DNA from: JBGMEA01 sp041447245
GTDB taxonomy: Bacteria; Bacillota; Clostridia; Eubacteriales; Anaerofustaceae
Direction of reading: 5' to 3'
Assembly (NCBI GenBank): GCA_041447245.1
Contig: JBGMEA010000006.1
Coordinates: forward strand, 62,001-126,000
DNA length: 64,000 nt
The position numbers were made by a program, and so were the translations under genes. Position 1 is the first letter of the stretch. The number at the start of each line of letters is the position of its first letter. Positions 34,683 through 44,115 of the stretch are shown here, piece after piece. The notes under the pieces are model-generated. The model was not told the DNA's origin and made no database searches. It worked only from the letters and a program-made list of their open reading frames with translations.

Positions 34683-36041
34683 ATGAAATTGGCAGTGGCG
34701 GGTACCGGTTATGTCGGTCTGGTGACAGCGGTGTGTCTGGCTTCGGTCGGGCACGACGTTGTGTGCGTGGAAACCAACAAAGAAAAGCTGGAATTATTGA
34801 CGAACGGAGTTTCTCCGATCTTCGAACCAAATGTGGAAAAAATGATGCACGATCATTGTGCACATTTGCGATATACCGATGATCTGTCTTTCGCTTATTC
34901 CGAGGCTGAGGTCATTCTGATTTGTGTCGGAACGCCCGAACGGGCAGACGGCTATGCCAATCTGAATTCTGTATTTCAGGTTGTTTCCCAGATTGCCGCT
35001 CATGCGGGAGCAGGGTGTGTCGTCGCGGTAAAATCCACGGTGCCCATCGGAACGAATGACCGCATCGAGTCGATGCTGGCGACGGAGTGCGGAGATGTTC
35101 GGCGTTTTTGTGTTGTCTCCAACCCGGAATTTCTCGCGCAGGGCTCGGCTGTGCGGGATACGCTTCATGCATCCCGCATTGTTGTCGGTGTCGAATCCGA
35201 ATCGGCAGAGTACGCGATGCGCAAGCTGTATCAAAATTTCGACGCGCCGGTCATCGTGACGGATCGCAGATCCGCCGAAATGATCAAATATGCCGCCAAT
35301 AATTTTCTGGCGCTGAAACTTTCGTACATCAATGAGATTGCGAATCTCTGCGAAATGGTCGGAGCGGATGTGACTTCGGTTGCGCAGGGCATCGGAATCG
35401 ATCCGCGCATCGGTGCAAAATTTCTGAATGCGGGCATCGGATACGGCGGTTCCTGTTTCCCGAAAGATACCAAAGCGCTGCACTGGCTGGCGCGCTATCA
35501 CGACTATGAACTCAAAACGGTGAAAGCAGCCATTGAGGTCAACGAGAATCAGAAACTGAAACTGCTGAAAAAAGCAAGTCGCTATTATCCTTCTCTGGAA
35601 GGAAAGACCGTAGCCGTGCTCGGGCTGACCTTCAAGCCAGAAACCGATGATCTGCGGGATGCACCGTCTTTGCAGAATCTTCCCGTGCTGATTGACTGCG
35701 GTGCATTCGTAAAAGTCTGGGATCCCGTCGCGATGCCCGCGGTAAAAAAATTGTTCCCGACGGAACTACTGTATTGCAACGGGATTGATGAGACGCTGGC
35801 GGGTGCGGACCTTTGCCTTATTTTCACGGAGTGGGGGCAGATTGCCCGCTATGACATCAGAATGTTTTCGCGACTGATGAAACATCCCATCGTGTTGGAC
35901 GGGCGAAACTGTTATTCCACGGATGCCATGCTTTCCGCAGGGGTGCTTTACGATTCGATCGGCCGCCCGGTGGCCGACGGCATATCTTTTTTAAGCAAGC
36001 ACACGGATGAAGAACCATTGATCGTCTCTATTGAATCGTAA
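34683..36041 (+). CDS. ugd: UDP-glucose 6-dehydrogenase
   Basis: 452 residues. NAD-binding VAGTGYVGLVTAVCLASVGH at the N-terminus, catalytic-region signatures YANLNSVF, FLNAGIGYGGSCFPKDTKAL with the active Cys (about residue 259) and GLTFKPETDDLRDAPS near 315. It oxidises UDP-glucose to UDP-glucuronate in two NAD steps. Second gene of an operon with the glycosyltransferase; a membrane protein gene follows. Confidence 0.93.
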   Translation: MKLAVAGTGYVGLVTAVCLASVGHDVVCVETNKEKLELLTNGVSPIFEPNVEKMMHDHCAHLRYTDDLSFAYSEAEVILICVGTPERADGYANLNSVFQVVSQIAAHAGAGCVVAVKSTVPIGTNDRIESMLATECGDVRRFCVVSNPEFLAQGSAVRDTLHASRIVVGVESESAEYAMRKLYQNFDAPVIVTDRRSAEMIKYAANNFLALKLSYINEIANLCEMVGADVTSVAQGIGIDPRIGAKFLNAGIGYGGSCFPKDTKALHWLARYHDYELKTVKAAIEVNENQKLKLLKKASRYYPSLEGKTVAVLGLTFKPETDDLRDAPSLQNLPVLIDCGAFVKVWDPVAMPAVKKLFPTELLYCNGIDETLAGADLCLIFTEWGQIARYDIRMFSRLMKHPIVLDGRNCYSTDAMLSAGVLYDSIGRPVADGISFLSKHTDEEPLIVSIES

Positions 36042-36089
36042 CGCGAAACAGAGTAGAATACAGAATAATTGACATGCGGAGGTTTTGCT

Positions 36090-36818
36090 GTGTTTGCACT
36101 CATTTTATTGTCTGGCATCGGACTGATTCTAATTCTCTGCGGTTTTCTCATTCGTTATAAAAATGCTTACTGGCTGATTTCGGGCTATAATACCATGTCT
36201 GAAGAAGAAAAATCTTACATTAATACAGATAAAATGGCGCGCGTGATGTTCGTCTCCTGTCTTCTGATGGGGCTCTCCGTCATCGGCGGAGGTGTTTTCT
36301 TTTATTTCGGGTTGGATGTTGCGGGAATCATCGGCATCTTTCTGGTTTTCCCGATTGTTCTGGTCACATTGATTGCTTCGCAGAAATGCAATCTTGATCC
36401 CGAGAGATCAAACAGCAAAGCGGGCATTATCGTATTTGCCGTTTTTATGATTTTGATCCTTTCTTTTGCCGGATGGATGGTCGGCGCGGGAGCCAAGCAA
36501 AGCACAGTTGCGGTGGACGGAACGATCTTGGATATTTCCGGGATGTACGGGCAGTCGTTTGATCTGTCCGAAGCGCAGAGTGCGGAGATCAAAACGCAGC
36601 TGCCTTCCGATCTCATAAAAAAGAACGGATACAACTTCGGTTCCGTTCTGAAGGGTTCGTTTGATTCAGACATCGGGAGGCTTCGTCTGTATGTCAATAC
36701 CGATGCGCCGATGTTTTTGTATGTTTTTTTTGAGGGGGAAACTCTGATTCTCAGCACACAGAGCCGGGAAGAAACGCAGGCGCTGTATGCGCAGATTCTT
36801 TCCTTGATTCAGCCGTGA
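36090..36818 (+). CDS. Membrane protein with DUF3784-type N-terminus
   Basis: 242 residues from a GTG start placed by GCGGAGGTTTTGCT. Residues 1-100 hold three hydrophobic helices with the DUF3784-like phrase YWLISGYNTMSEEEKSYIN; a fourth helix follows at about 122-142; the remaining 100 residues are a soluble domain with alternating strands resembling a bacterial PH-type fold. Function unknown. It follows ugd by 48 bases and may be transcribed with it. Confidence 0.7.
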   Translation: MFALILLSGIGLILILCGFLIRYKNAYWLISGYNTMSEEEKSYINTDKMARVMFVSCLLMGLSVIGGGVFFYFGLDVAGIIGIFLVFPIVLVTLIASQKCNLDPERSNSKAGIIVFAVFMILILSFAGWMVGAGAKQSTVAVDGTILDISGMYGQSFDLSEAQSAEIKTQLPSDLIKKNGYNFGSVLKGSFDSDIGRLRLYVNTDAPMFLYVFFEGETLILSTQSREETQALYAQILSLIQP

Positions 36819-36819
36819 T

Positions 36820-37431
36820 TCAGCTCAGATCAGCCGTGTGCGCGGCATCGTTGAGTGTGTGCAGAAACCATCGTCCGTTTTGCATCTGAAGGATTGTCAG
36901 CGCGCAGTTCAAAGGCGGATTGCCGATGAAAAAGCGTTTCTGCATCGGAAGCCCCAACAGTCCGCAGATGATTACGCGGATGGTTCCTCCGTGGCAGACA
37001 ACGGCTGCCCGTTGGGGGTTTTGTCCGATGATATCCGCAAGTACGGGTTTGCAGCGTTCCCACACCATGCTCCCATTTTCTCCGTCGGGATAAGGCGTAT
37101 CTTCTTCGTGGCTGTTCCATTGTTCATACAGTTCGGGAAAATCCTCCCATGTCTTATGGTTGAGTTCGCCCACTCTGATTTCGCGGAAGGCATCCGTTAT
37201 GATCAGCTTCGTCCGAACCGTTTCGTTCATGATTTCCGCCGTGTGTTTCGCGCGGGTCAGATCGCTTGCGTAAATGGCATCAAAAGGAATGTCAGCGCAC
37301 CGTTTTGCAAGGCGTTCCGCCTGCAGAATTCCTTTCGGGGTGAGCGGCGGATTCATCGTCTGTTTTTCCGTATCGTAATATTCGCTCAGGTTTCGGTAGC
37401 GTTCGCCGTGACGGATGAGATATAATTCCAT
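36820..37431 (-). CDS. Histidine phosphatase family protein (phosphoglycerate mutase-like)
   Basis: 203 residues. Catalytic LIRHGERYRNL at residues 5-15, second His in AAVVCHGGTIRVI (about 145-157), with Arg and Glu in YASDLTRAKHTAEIM and FREIRVGEL. It removes phosphate from a small molecule or protein; substrate unknown. Converges with the DUF3784 gene with almost no gap. Confidence 0.85.
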   Translation of the reverse strand: MELYLIRHGERYRNLSEYYDTEKQTMNPPLTPKGILQAERLAKRCADIPFDAIYASDLTRAKHTAEIMNETVRTKLIITDAFREIRVGELNHKTWEDFPELYEQWNSHEEDTPYPDGENGSMVWERCKPVLADIIGQNPQRAAVVCHGGTIRVIICGLLGLPMQKRFFIGNPPLNCALTILQMQNGRWFLHTLNDAAHTADLS

Positions 37432-37620
37432 ATTCGGGATTCCTTTATGTTTATCATGTATATGGAACTATTATAGCACGAGTATTCGGAAGCGGGTGTC
37501 TGACAAAAAAAGATTTTTATTGCAGTTTCCTTTGGAATCATAATCCCTAGCGGTATACTATAAATAATAGACAATCCATCACGGAATGACAGAATGTGTT
37601 TCTGAAAAGGAGGAGGTTAC

Positions 37621-38172
37621 ATGAAAATTTTGGCAATTGTCGGATCGCTCAGAAAAGAGTCCTACAACCGTCAGCTCGCGCTCGCCGCGCAGAAAGCGGT
37701 GGGGGATGCTGCCGAATTTGAAATTCTGGAATATGCGGATCTTCCGTTTATGAATCAGGACACGGAGTTCCCCGCGCCGGAAGCGGTGACGCGTGTGCGG
37801 GAAGCCGTGAAATCGGCGGACGGCATCTGGTTCTTTACACCGGAGTACAACCACTTTTTCAGCGGGGTGCTCAAAAATCTTATCGACTGGCTGTCCCGTG
37901 CCGTCAGCGACACGGAGCCTCAGGTGCTCGCGGGCAAACCTGCGGCAATCAGCGGCATTTCCCCTGCGATGGCAGGTACGGCACTCGCGCAGGATCATCT
38001 TGTGACGCTGATCAGTTTTTTGAACATGAAGGTGATGAATACGCCGCGGCTCACGATTCCGAACGCAAAGCAGCAGCTGAACGCCGACGGCAAACTGGAG
38101 CTCGTTGCAAGCGCGCCTTATCTCGAAAAACAGGCGAAAGCGTTTGTGGCGTTTGTCGAAGCACAGAAATAA
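37621..38172 (+). CDS. NAD(P)H-dependent FMN reductase
   Basis: 183 residues. FMN loop VGSLRKESYNRQLAL (residues 7-21), PEYNHFFSGVLKNLIDWLSR (about 79-98) and the ISPAMAGTALAQDHL segment match the azoreductase/chromate-reductase group. Strong start AAAAGGAGGAGGTTAC ATG. Stand-alone, ending in a terminator. A degraded copy of its last codons and terminator lies at 39305-39403. Confidence 0.9.
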   Translation: MKILAIVGSLRKESYNRQLALAAQKAVGDAAEFEILEYADLPFMNQDTEFPAPEAVTRVREAVKSADGIWFFTPEYNHFFSGVLKNLIDWLSRAVSDTEPQVLAGKPAAISGISPAMAGTALAQDHLVTLISFLNMKVMNTPRLTIPNAKQQLNADGKLELVASAPYLEKQAKAFVAFVEAQK

Positions 38173-38185
38173 GATATCAATCAAC

Positions 38186-38221
38186 AAAGCACCGAACGAT
38201 AATATGTTCGGTGCTTTTGCT
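38186..38221. terminator. Bidirectional terminator after the FMN reductase
   Basis: AAAGCACCGAAC (38186-38197) and GTTCGGTGCTTT (38206-38217) form a perfect 12-bp stem followed by T residues; also serves the converging membrane-protein gene. Confidence 0.85.
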
Positions 38222-38240
38222 TGCCGTATGATTGTGCCGA

Positions 38241-39146
38241 TCAGTCTGTTTGCGACCCATGTCTTCTCGGCACAGATGTGTAAACATAAGTCATTGCGGC
38301 TGTTTTGTTCATGGATACTTTGCACAGTGTAATGGTGCCTTCATCATTTAATTCGTCATTATCTCCCAGCTGGCAATCTTCATTCAGCGCAATTGTCCAT
38401 TGAGGCAGTCCTTTTTTACACAGAATCAATGCGATGGTGCCGCATTGAATACAATCGCTGTTGGCATAAGTTTCTTCCGAGCCGTTAATGGAAACGGTAA
38501 TTCCTTTCTCATTCACCGTTATGGTATTGTCACCGGTATTGCTCCCGTCAAATGTCCAGTTCCCGCCCAAAACAGACTCGACATAATAGTAGGCAATCCC
38601 GTCGCCCCGATCTCCGTACGTATCGACATATTGGTGTACAAGTCCGGATGTGTCCTGATAAGTGACTGCGCAAACATCATTGGTCAGCCATTGCGTTTTG
38701 ATATCCCCCTGAGCCGTATAGGGGAGCTGTTCCGACGCCCGTGCGAACAGCTCCATGAACGCTTTGCCGTACACAACGGTTTTTCCGCTCCTTTTGTCCT
38801 GCTTGATGATGAGTTCATGCCGGAAATTGTCGGAATAGCTGACGATGCTTTTGGTTCTGCTTCCGATTGCGAACATAAAGATAAGATTGACGATCCATAA
38901 AATAATAAAAACCGTAATGAGTACCTTGCTTTTTTTCTCCGGAAACAGCAGCAATAACGAAGTAAAAGCAGTCAGCATAATTACGGCATTGATAATAAAA
39001 AACAGATAATTGTTGATATACTCGAATCTGTGGCTTTTGCCGAGCAACAGATACAGGAGTTGCAGCAATACCGTCAGAATACAGATAACTGCGAAAATAC
39101 GTCCCCCTATTTTTTTTGTGTTTTCTTTTGAAACTGAATGATGCAT
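38241..39146 (-). CDS. Unknown three-helix membrane protein with extracytoplasmic domain
   Basis: 301 residues from the ATG behind GAGGGGGTATTGTA; a longer frame upstream is open but has no start signal. Three hydrophobic helices (about 15-38, 43-68, 75-95) are followed by a 200-residue soluble domain containing a run of beta-strand-like sequence (WTFDGSNTGDNTITVNEKGI, then VSINGSEETYANSDC). No family recognised. The gene lies exactly between the FMN reductase and a broken copy of that gene's 3' end, so it may have been inserted during a local duplication. Confidence 0.65.
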   Translation of the reverse strand: MHHSVSKENTKKIGGRIFAVICILTVLLQLLYLLLGKSHRFEYINNYLFFIINAVIMLTAFTSLLLLFPEKKSKVLITVFIILWIVNLIFMFAIGSRTKSIVSYSDNFRHELIIKQDKRSGKTVVYGKAFMELFARASEQLPYTAQGDIKTQWLTNDVCAVTYQDTSGLVHQYVDTYGDRGDGIAYYYVESVLGGNWTFDGSNTGDNTITVNEKGITVSINGSEETYANSDCIQCGTIALILCKKGLPQWTIALNEDCQLGDNDELNDEGTITLCKVSMNKTAAMTYVYTSVPRRHGSQTD

Positions 39147-39304
39147 TACAATACCCCCTCGCAACAACAGTATAGCACATCTGCCGATGCAGGATCGGAT
39201 ATCGCAAAAAAAATTGAAAAAAATTGAATTATGGCAATACACAGAGCTTATCAAGTCAATGGTACAGGACTGTGCTGATTGCAGGTTAAGAAGGGAAAGC
39301 ATAC

Positions 39305-39403
39305 CCCGAAAAACAGGCGAAAGCGTTTGTGGCGTTTATCGAATCGCAGAAAATAAGATACGAATCAAAAAAAGCACCGAATAGTTATCTGATCGGTGCT
39401 TTT
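39305..39403 (+). pseudogene. Remnant duplicate of the FMN reductase 3' end and terminator
   Basis: The stretch from CCGAAAAACAGGCGAAAGCG (39305 on) repeats 38122-38170 of the reductase with few changes, including the codons for KQAKAFVAFxE, the stop region AATAAGATA and the following GCACCGA...TCGGTGC hairpin with T-run (39373-39403). Nothing of the reductase upstream of these codons is left. The hairpin still works as terminator for the gene at 39450. Confidence 0.85.
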
Positions 39404-39449
39404 AGTAAATCAGCGTTTCAATGAAACAACCTCGGTGAATCTGTCTCGG

Positions 39450-40013
39450 TTACAGTTGCACGGCTTTGTTTTCGTCCTTTGTGATTCGTGCTGAGATATA
39501 AGAACGGATATCATTGCGTTTTATTGCAACAACATCATAGTAAGTGACCAAGTCAATCGGACCGAACTGAAAAACCAAATTTTGCGCACCGTCAATGCCA
39601 TGATATTGAATGATGCAATGTTCAAGTGCTGAGCCGATACTGGATGATATCACGCCCAGAACCATTACTTTTTTTTGAATTGGCTGAACTTTATAGTAAA
39701 TATCGGATATTTGTTCATACGACAACATGAATTTACGGGAGACATCATTCAGATCGTAAATGGTAACACACTGTTCATTTGCGGCAATCAGATAAACCGC
39801 ATTGGGAATCAGCTTCGACGACCCTTCAATAAATACCCCTTTCAGCAAAGATTCCGCCGAAAAATTAACCAAATCTTTTTCATATTGCAAACTCCCAATG
39901 TTGCATAATCGGTTTTCTTTCCGTTTTAAGTTAAACTTATAACCATACGTGATAATGACTGCTATGAGCCATCCTGCTAAAAAATAAAGACTAACCGATA
40001 GAATCAAATCCAT
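39450..40013 (-). CDS. Membrane-anchored protein of unknown function
   Basis: 187 residues from ATG 40013 (GATGGGGTGTTTGTAT ATG). One N-terminal membrane helix (about 3-25), then a cytoplasmic domain rich in beta strands: SLLKGVFIEGSS, AVYLIAANEQCVTIYDL, QNLVFQFGPIDL. The domain resembles SHOCT/PH-like membrane-linked modules, but I cannot assign a family. The gap to its downstream terminator is filled by the reductase remnant. Confidence 0.65.
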   Translation of the reverse strand: MDLILSVSLYFLAGWLIAVIITYGYKFNLKRKENRLCNIGSLQYEKDLVNFSAESLLKGVFIEGSSKLIPNAVYLIAANEQCVTIYDLNDVSRKFMLSYEQISDIYYKVQPIQKKVMVLGVISSSIGSALEHCIIQYHGIDGAQNLVFQFGPIDLVTYYDVVAIKRNDIRSYISARITKDENKAVQL

Positions 40014-40133
40014 ATACAAACACCCCATCCGAATAACCGTATTTGTTTCAGTATATCAGAAAAAGCAATGCGCGGACAGCAAAATTATTCTGAAAAGCGA
40101 ATGCTCACTTCGCCTGCTTTTCCTCCGCACCCA

Positions 40134-40598
40134 TCACTTTCTCATACCCACCAGCGTCATCCGTTCGTTGATGATTCTGGATTCGCCCGCCCTGCGGTAC
40201 CCGACTTTCTCGTACAGATAACAGTTGCGTGTTTCCTGCAAAATGGTGTCCAACTCCCACACTGCGGCATCGGGATAATCGGCTTCGATTTGCGCGATCA
40301 CCTGTTGCGCAATTCCTCTGTTCTGAAATTCGGGCAGGATGAAAAACGCGGAGATTCGCCGGCAGGTATCCGTGATTTTTTTTATGCGTATTGCACCGAC
40401 ATCCCGTCCGTCGTCTTCGATCAGCAGCGTATCCGAATCGGCTTCGGAAAGTTTTTCGCGGACTTTTTCGATTCCCGCGGTCACAGGGCTGGTTTCTTCG
40501 TCTCGGTACTTTTCGTAAAGAGGAAGGAAAGCCGCTACCTGCATGTCATGGATTTGTTGTGCGTTTGTTCTGTCTGCTTTTTTGAAATGAATTTCCAT
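40134..40598 (-). CDS. GNAT-family N-acetyltransferase
   Basis: 154 residues if translation starts at MEIHFKKADRTN; an in-frame ATG 12 codons upstream is also possible because neither has an obvious ribosome site. FFILPEFQNRGIAQQVIAQI (about 85-104) is the acetyl-CoA loop and NCYLYEKVGYRRAGES the second motif. Substrate unknown. Shares direction with the small gene upstream. Confidence 0.8.
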   Translation of the reverse strand: MEIHFKKADRTNAQQIHDMQVAAFLPLYEKYRDEETSPVTAGIEKVREKLSEADSDTLLIEDDGRDVGAIRIKKITDTCRRISAFFILPEFQNRGIAQQVIAQIEADYPDAAVWELDTILQETRNCYLYEKVGYRRAGESRIINERMTLVGMRK

Positions 40599-40641
40599 GA
40601 GTTGTGCCCGTGTTCCTTTTCCCATTTTTCCCAAAGCCGAT

Positions 40642-40902
40642 TTATCGTGTCAGGCTCATCTGCCAGCAGCAGTCGCTCAGCCAATACTGCAGCATAAATT
40701 CCACAACCTGATCGTCGTGGTTGACCGCACGGCATTGATAGCGGATATAGTCTTCGCCTGCGGCAATTCTTTTTTCATAGGAAACAATGCGGTCAATATC
40801 GACCGCTCTCGCTCCGTTTTTGCTCATAAAGCGGATACGCATCGGCATTGGGATGCGGCGCTTGTCCGTCATTGCAATGACATCAACTTCGATCCATTCC
40901 AT
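40642..40902 (-). CDS. Small conserved-looking hypothetical protein
   Basis: 86 residues starting at the ATG of MEWIEVDVIAMTDKRRIPMP (an earlier in-frame ATG would add 12 residues). The sequence has an ordered alternation of strands and a polar middle (RFMSKNGARAVDIDRIVSYE), ends VEFMLQYWLSDCCWQMSLT and looks like a compact domain, but I do not recognise it. Eight bases lie between its stop and the possible upstream start of the GNAT gene, suggesting an operon. Confidence 0.6.
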   Translation of the reverse strand: MEWIEVDVIAMTDKRRIPMPMRIRFMSKNGARAVDIDRIVSYEKRIAAGEDYIRYQCRAVNHDDQVVEFMLQYWLSDCCWQMSLTR

Positions 40903-40978
40903 GTCTGCATTATAATTCAAACATAAGTTCGATGTCAAGATGTTGCTACGAAATGCACGTTTATTTTTTTGCCGTGTA

Positions 40979-41605
40979 TTATTTCATCAGTCCGCAGAAA
41001 AAATGAATGGTTTTATAGAATTTTCCCATGAGTGCCTGCATGTTTGTAAATCCGTTTTGCATCATATAATATTCTTTTGTCAGCGTCATGCAGACATAAT
41101 GATATTGTTCCGCGAATGCCCGCACATCAATGTCGGCGATCTTTCCGCGCTGTTTCATTTCCGTAAAGAGTTTTTCGTAAAATCGGGTCGGTTCTTCCAC
41201 AACATAGCGGTAATACAGGTCTGCCGCTTTCGGATTTCGATATTTTTCTTTATTGATGATCATCGCCGTATCGGCGAGAAGCCCCGAAATTTTCGGAGAG
41301 GCGGAGAGCAGAATCTGCATCAGCAGTTCTTCCGGAGACATCGTATCGAGCCGTTCTTTCAGTTCGGCGTCGCTCGGTCTGGAAAGCGGGATCTCCCGCA
41401 TGTAATACTCAAACAGATGATCCAGAATTTCCGTTTTACTTTTAAAATGATTATATAAGGAGCTTTCTCCGATCCCGCATCCTTTTGCGATGTCATATAC
41501 GGACACGCCGTCGAAGCCGTTTCTCGCGAACAGCTCGGATGAGATTTTCAGGATGCGCTGATAGGTATCGATTCCATTTTTTCGTTTTTTCGTTCCGTTT
41601 TGCAT
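40979..41605 (-). CDS. TetR/AcrR-family transcriptional regulator
   Basis: 208 residues from the ATG behind GGAGAGGTGCACC. HTH in residues 12-60: TYQRILKISSELFARNGFDG, VSVYDIAKGCGIGESSLYNH. The C-terminal domain (about 70-208) is helical and unassigned. No pump or enzyme is directly adjacent; its target is not evident. Confidence 0.85.
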   Translation of the reverse strand: MQNGTKKRKNGIDTYQRILKISSELFARNGFDGVSVYDIAKGCGIGESSLYNHFKSKTEILDHLFEYYMREIPLSRPSDAELKERLDTMSPEELLMQILLSASPKISGLLADTAMIINKEKYRNPKAADLYYRYVVEEPTRFYEKLFTEMKQRGKIADIDVRAFAEQYHYVCMTLTKEYYMMQNGFTNMQALMGKFYKTIHFFCGLMK

Positions 41606-41692
41606 GGTGCACCTCTCCATTCGATTATATCCGATTTTTTCGTGCAGTCAATCATGATGTGATTTTTAAATCGTATAGCAAAAATATCCGTT

Positions 41693-41715
41693 AAAAAAGC
41701 CGCCGAAGCGGTTTG
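41693..41715 (-). terminator. Terminator of the SGNH hydrolase gene
   Basis: GCCGC-CGAA-GCGGT hairpin with TTTTTT on the minus-strand exit; AACCGC and GCGGCT pair in the reverse reading. Confidence 0.75.
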
Positions 41716-41737
41716 ATTGGTATCAATCATATTGGGG

Positions 41738-42295
41738 CTATTGCAGGTTTTCTGCGATGACTTTGGCGAGATAGGAGTAACCTTCGTCCGAGAAATGAAC
41801 GCCGTCGCAGTAATAGCAGTTTGGCACATCTGCGGTTGCTTTGTGCAGATCGATGAGTCGGCAGTTGTACGCTTCGGCGATTCTTTTTTGCATCGGCACG
41901 ATTATTTCCGTCAGGATTGCGCAGCTGATCCAGTCGTTTTTTTTATCGGCGGACGGGGAAGTCAGCAGGTACACCGAGGGGTTGGATTCCAAGTGTTGGT
42001 AATAGCGGATCAGTTCGGCGAATCCGTTCACAAAATCCGTTTCGTTCCAGTTATCCGGTTTCGCGTCATTGGAGCCGAGCATCATCAGCACGACATCGGG
42101 CCGGAATGCCGCGCTTGTCCGATACACCGAGAGGGAGTGGTACGGCAGATCGCCCGCGATGCAGGCGCCGTTCACTCCGAAGTTTCCGACTTGGTATCCG
42201 TCTCCGAGCAGTTGCTGCAGCGCGGAGGGGTAGTCGATGGTCTCAGCTCCGTATCCGAACGTCAGGCTGTCTCCGACACATGCGATTTTCATCAT
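41738..42295 (-). CDS. SGNH/GDSL hydrolase
   Basis: 185 residues. Block I CVGDSLTFGYG (about 6-16) holds the nucleophile Ser, block II NFGVNGACI, block III MLGSNDAKPDN, and block V CDGVHFSDEGY supplies Asp-His. No signal peptide, so cytoplasmic; probably an acyl- or deacetyl-esterase. GGAAAGGATGCCGCC precedes the double ATG; either Met could be first. Confidence 0.9.
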   Translation of the reverse strand: MMKIACVGDSLTFGYGAETIDYPSALQQLLGDGYQVGNFGVNGACIAGDLPYHSLSVYRTSAAFRPDVVLMMLGSNDAKPDNWNETDFVNGFAELIRYYQHLESNPSVYLLTSPSADKKNDWISCAILTEIIVPMQKRIAEAYNCRLIDLHKATADVPNCYYCDGVHFSDEGYSYLAKVIAENLQ

Positions 42296-42639
42296 GGCGG
42301 CATCCTTTCCCGATTGGCAGATTTCTTAGCTTCATCATATCACAAAACGGTTACATTGGCACCAAAGATTGTATCTTTTTTGTAACTTATTTGAGCGAAT
42401 CGCACGAGATAAAATAATGATTTATATAAAAGAAGAGAATATCACGTGATGAGGAATGCCTATAAATGCAAATAACCAATATCGGATGATTGACGTATCA
42501 TGGTGATTTTGATATGATCGGCGCAGAATGATATGGGGTGTTTTTATAATTTGGGTATTGTGATCTCAAATGAGAGAAGCAGGAAATTATCGGATGAATT
42601 AATCCCTCATATTATATTTAATAACTTATTGGAGGGTTT

Positions 42640-43959
42640 ATGGCTATTTCCGACATGTTCAACGCAAAACAATTGAGAGAAGAAAACGAAGCATTAAAAA
42701 GAGAAAATTTTTATTTAAAGCAAGAAATTACGAACCTGAAAGCCTTACTTTCACCAGAACACAATCAAATAATAGAGTTGAAAAATTTAATAAAGAAACT
42801 ACAAGATCAGCAAGGGTTTATCGTTTCTGCGAATGAAAAGCTCAAAAACGAAAACATTCAGATTTCACAAATCATTGACGCTAAGAAATCAGAAATAATC
42901 CAGTTGGATGATGAAATACTTTTTCAGTCATTTTCGTTGTATAAACCTATTTATGATTTTGCGAAATCTGAGCAATACAAAGACCGCCTTGAGAAGATAA
43001 GAGAAGAACAAAAGATCATGATTAAGAATAAGACCGCGGTTTCTTACTTTGATGGGTGGACGGTTGATGGCAGCAAATCGAAAGGTCAAAAAATGAACAA
43101 TGATAACATCAAACAAATAATACGATCTTTTAATAACGAGTGCGAAAATGTAATTGATCGTGTTACGTTCGCAAATATCGAAAGCATGAGAAGGCGAATT
43201 CAATCCGCATACGATTCATTAAATAAACTGAATACATCTACAAGAATTGCATTGAAGCCTCAATTTCTCGCTCTGAAAATGCAAGAATTAAATCTTGCTT
43301 ATGAATATCAGATAAAGAAACAGGATGAAAAAGAAGAGCAAAAACGGATCGGAGAAGAACTGCGCGAACAGCAGAAGCTTGAAAAAGAGATCAAAGAAGC
43401 AAGAGAAAAAATTGAAAAAGAGAAAAAACATTTCCAACGAGCAATCGAGGAAATAGAGCTGAAAATAAAAACATCTATTGATGATGTGGAATTGGCTAAA
43501 TTGCAAGAAAAATTATCGGAGCTGCTTGTTCAAAATGAAAAATTGAACGAAGAAGAAAAAGTTATCGATTATAGAGAGAAAAATGCAAAGGCAGGGTATG
43601 TATACATTATTTCTAATATTGGAGCATTCGGCGATAATGTATACAAAATAGGGATGACACGCAGACTTGAACCTATGGATAGAATAGATGAGTTGGGGGA
43701 TGCATCCGTTCCTTTCCGTTTTGATACTCACGCTTTAGTTTTTTCCGATAATGCCCCCGATCTCGAAGCGAAGCTTCATCAAGAATTTGAGGATAGAAGA
43801 CTTAATAAGATAAACAATAGAAAAGAATTTTACCATGTCACAATCGAGGAAATTGAGATGGTGATTAAAGAAAATTACGATCAGACATTAGATATTTTAA
43901 AAACTCCGCCTGCTGAGCAGTATCGAGAAAGTTTAGCAATTTCCAATGAAACAAAATAG
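42640..43959 (+). CDS. DUF4041 / GIY-YIG (T5orf172/MUG113-type) nuclease-like protein
   Basis: 439 residues. A coiled coil fills 1-95, a DUF4041 core about 95-225 (LYKPIYDFAKSEQYKDRLEK and related), a second long charged coiled coil 225-312, and a GIY-YIG-type domain 317-405: AGYVYIISN, YKIGMT, then Arg, then DLEAKLHQEF holding the metal-binding Glu. DUF4041 proteins with this nuclease domain are frequent in phages, plasmids and defence islands; their function is not settled. Strong start TTGGAGGGTTT ATG. AT-rich compared with both flanks and placed beside a tRNA-Tyr with duplicated 3' ends, so foreign origin is likely. Confidence 0.8.
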   Translation: MAISDMFNAKQLREENEALKRENFYLKQEITNLKALLSPEHNQIIELKNLIKKLQDQQGFIVSANEKLKNENIQISQIIDAKKSEIIQLDDEILFQSFSLYKPIYDFAKSEQYKDRLEKIREEQKIMIKNKTAVSYFDGWTVDGSKSKGQKMNNDNIKQIIRSFNNECENVIDRVTFANIESMRRRIQSAYDSLNKLNTSTRIALKPQFLALKMQELNLAYEYQIKKQDEKEEQKRIGEELREQQKLEKEIKEAREKIEKEKKHFQRAIEEIELKIKTSIDDVELAKLQEKLSELLVQNEKLNEEEKVIDYREKNAKAGYVYIISNIGAFGDNVYKIGMTRRLEPMDRIDELGDASVPFRFDTHALVFSDNAPDLEAKLHQEFEDRRLNKINNRKEFYHVTIEEIEMVIKENYDQTLDILKTPPAEQYRESLAISNETK

Positions 43960-44115
43960 AGGGTGATAGTTACGCTCGGAACTCATCCGACAGTCAAGGT
44001 ATGGAATCAATCGAAGCCCACCACCACTGACGATGGTTCGAATCAGAGTAGGGCAACAAAAAAACTGCATTTCAGCAGTTGATTTACTGGTGGAGGGAGA
44101 TGGACGTTTCCTTAA

